A stretch of 7,651 nt of DNA. Origin: Flavobacterium sp. GTDB lineage: Bacteria; Bacteroidota; Bacteroidia; Flavobacteriales; Flavobacteriaceae. Location of the stretch: the NCBI GenBank assembly GCA_012032075.1, contig JAAURU010000169.1, positions 1 to 7,651 on the forward strand. Direction: 5' to 3'. The translations under genes were made by a program, and so were the position numbers. Shown in pieces: positions 6,807 to 7,651 of this stretch. The notes under the pieces were generated by a model, which searched no databases, was not told the origin of the DNA, and was given only the letters and a program-made list of their open reading frames with translations. Every line of letters begins with the position of its first letter. The stretch's first letter is position 1.

Positions 6807-6826
6807 AATAATTATGAATTTCTTAT

Positions 6827-7097
6827 TTATGGACAGTAATTCCCATTACATGCTGATTGACAAACTGACCCATTCTGACTCTCACAATCAAGTCCTTGTG
6901 TAGGACAATTAACCTGAGTTGGACATCCCGCAGTTCCTACTGGAGGGCAATTTCTTGTTGCACCACCACCTCCACAAAAATAATAGAACAAGCAAATGAA
7001 GTAAATCCTCCATTGATTCTTTTCATTTGTTCATCATTAATCTTGAAACAGTTTCTTTGTTAAGACTTAATTTTCCGTCTAACTTAATTTTTTTCAT
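6827..7097 (-). CDS. lanA2: Class I lanthipeptide precursor (LanA2), about 90 aa, GG leader, 9-Cys core; two frameshifts
   Basis: From ATG 7097-7095 the frame reads MKKIKLDGKLSLNKETVSRL and then hits a stop (MMNK-stop). One added A at 7037-7038 restores NDEQMKRINGG, so the 31-residue leader matches LanA1 nearly throughout. One added base at the A5 run 6976-6980 restores FCGGGGATRNC. The rest is open to TAA 6829-6827; 271 nt is exactly 273 minus two lost bases. The rebuilt 59-residue core holds nine Cys and ten Ser/Thr, a Gly4 tract, and CP-containing units (NCPP, GCPT, NCPT), ending NGNYCP. That Cys density is high for a lanthipeptide and could mean many small thioether rings or some disulfides. 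The exact residues at the second join are uncertain by one. It is first in the locus, with its own conserved upstream box and terminator. Confidence 0.8.
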
Positions 7098-7117
7098 AAT
7101 GATTATTTGTTTTTGTT

Positions 7118-7152
7118 TCAAACTTTTAACGTCAATTGAAACATTTGACTAT
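7118..7152 (-). promoter_or_regulatory. Conserved upstream box of lanA2 (shared with lanA1)
   Basis: Counterpart of 1007-1041, with the same GTCAATTGA and TTTGACTAT stretches 13 nt apart start to start. On the minus strand it ends in AAAGTTTG, a poorer -7 match than in lanA1. The distance to the ATG is 8 nt shorter than in lanA1 (34 against 42 nt from the GTCAA start). The rest of the upstream sequence differs between the two genes, so this block is selectively kept and probably controls precursor expression. Confidence 0.6.
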
Positions 7153-7168
7153 ATAACGGCCATTATAT
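7151..7168. promoter_or_regulatory. Inverted repeat ATATAA-N6-TTATAT
   Basis: Perfect 6-bp arms around CGGCCA, between lanA2 and the divergent plus-strand gene. It could be an operator for either; AT-rich arms make chance occurrence quite likely. Confidence 0.2.
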
Positions 7169-7181
7169 CAATTATACAGAC

Positions 7182-7214
7182 TTGTTAACTCTTTAAACAA
7201 AAAGGATATATTTC
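7182..7214 (+). promoter_or_regulatory. Possible promoter of the plus-strand gene
   Basis: TTG at 7182-7184 and TATATTTC at 7207-7214, 22 nt apart, resemble the Bacteroidetes -33 TTG / -7 TAnnTTTG promoter with one mismatch in the -7 box. It would give a leader of roughly 50 nt before the ATG at 7271. Weak, because such matches are common in AT-rich DNA. Confidence 0.3.
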
Positions 7215-7270
7215 AAATAAAACTTTCATAAACCATTAGCAAATTAAATTACTAAATCAATAATTTTAAA

Positions 7271-7651
7271 ATGAAAACAATTCAAATAGTACCTACAATT
7301 CATAATAAAAAGGATGCAACGCAATATAGCATTAGTAAGAGCGATATCGATCTAAATATTTTGCTTCAACTTCCTGCGGATAAGCCTATAGAAATTAACG
7401 AGGGCTTCATCATAATACAAAATGATATTATATGGAATTCTGAAACTGGTAAAATAGATAATGTTGTAATTGAATCACCGAGAATGAGCTTAGAGTTATT
7501 ATTTGCAGGTGCCGAACTGTTTAGTGGAAAACAAGAGATTGATTTTTCTTTTTGGGAACATTCGGGCGCTCACTTAAGTCGGAAATCTGAAAATAAAGTA
7601 ACGTTAGTTGATAATACATGTGATAAAAAAAGCCTTTTAAAGCCATATTTT
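7271..7651 (+). CDS. Unrecognised protein, N-terminal 127 aa (runs off window edge)
   Basis: Open from ATG 7271 to the last base without a stop. It begins MKTIQIVPTIHNKKDATQYS and has no signal peptide or membrane segment in the visible part. It is rich in short alternating hydrophobic stretches (EINEGFIIIQNDIIW, KIDNVVIES, LELLFAGAELF), suggesting a beta-rich soluble domain. I do not recognise the family. It diverges from lanA2, with 173 nt between the two start codons and the regulatory boxes in between. Position suggests a possible cluster member (immunity, export or tailoring), but nothing in the sequence shows this. Codon use looks similar to the neighbours. Confidence 0.65.
   Translation, partial: MKTIQIVPTIHNKKDATQYSISKSDIDLNILLQLPADKPIEINEGFIIIQNDIIWNSETGKIDNVVIESPRMSLELLFAGAELFSGKQEIDFSFWEHSGAHLSRKSENKVTLVDNTCDKKSLLKPYF

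Larger units (their letters stand above)
6379..6826. other. Intergenic region between lanA2 and lanC
   Basis: 448 nt with no coding frame that I can support. It holds the lanA2 terminator (6782-6806), a 204-bp interval bounded by inverted repeats (6570-6773), several CTATGT copies (6664-6734), and close to lanC an imperfect hairpin CTTATC...GATAAG (6441-6464). The lanC promoter must be here, but no good -33/-7 pair is visible; TAAATTTC (minus, 6458-6451) resembles a -7 box, yet the nearest TTG is only 13 nt upstream, too close. Confidence 0.6.

Noticed and set aside
6379..6826. CRISPR array, tRNA or other structured RNA in the long intergenic region
   Set aside because: Repeats are only 6 bp and irregularly spaced, and no cloverleaf or known riboswitch pattern is visible.

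Overview
This is a strongly AT-rich window from a member of the Bacteroidota, most likely a flavobacterium of the Chryseobacterium/Flavobacterium kind. The evidence is low GC, double-glycine (GG) leader peptides of the Bacteroidetes class I lanthipeptide type, weak or absent Shine-Dalgarno sites, and a signal-peptide TPR protein with a Flavobacteriia-style N-terminus ending FAQQ. The genus is inferred.

The window is a class I lanthipeptide (lanthionine-containing RiPP) locus. Nearly everything lies on the minus strand. In transcription order: a Cys-rich precursor lanA2 (7097-6827) with a strong hairpin terminator; a 448-nt intergenic stretch with inverted and direct repeats; lanC, the cyclase (6378-5171); an LLM-class (luciferase-like) flavin oxidoreductase (5157-4267); lanB, the glutamyl-tRNA-dependent dehydratase (about 4251-1106); a possible weak terminator; a second precursor lanA1 (978-745) with its own terminator; and the start of a secreted or periplasmic TPR protein (457 to the window edge). 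An unrecognised gene diverges on the plus strand from 7271 and leaves the window.

Inferred pathway: LanB glutamylates and eliminates Ser/Thr in the LanA cores to Dha/Dhb. LanC adds Cys thiols to form lanthionine and methyllanthionine rings. The LLM enzyme could make a further redox change. A C39-type transporter/protease would cut after GG and export the product, but none is in the window. The lanC-LLM-lanB gaps are 13 and 15 nt, so these three form one operon. The two precursors each have their own promoter region, sharing a 35-nt conserved block, and their own terminator, so they look like separately expressed cassettes.

The most important caveat is that the reading frames are broken about seven times: lanB three, lanC one, lanA2 two, TPR gene one. 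Most breaks are repaired by adding one base, usually at an A/T homopolymer, and every repaired protein then reads as a complete conserved family member. This looks more like sequence error than natural decay, but the sequence alone cannot decide.
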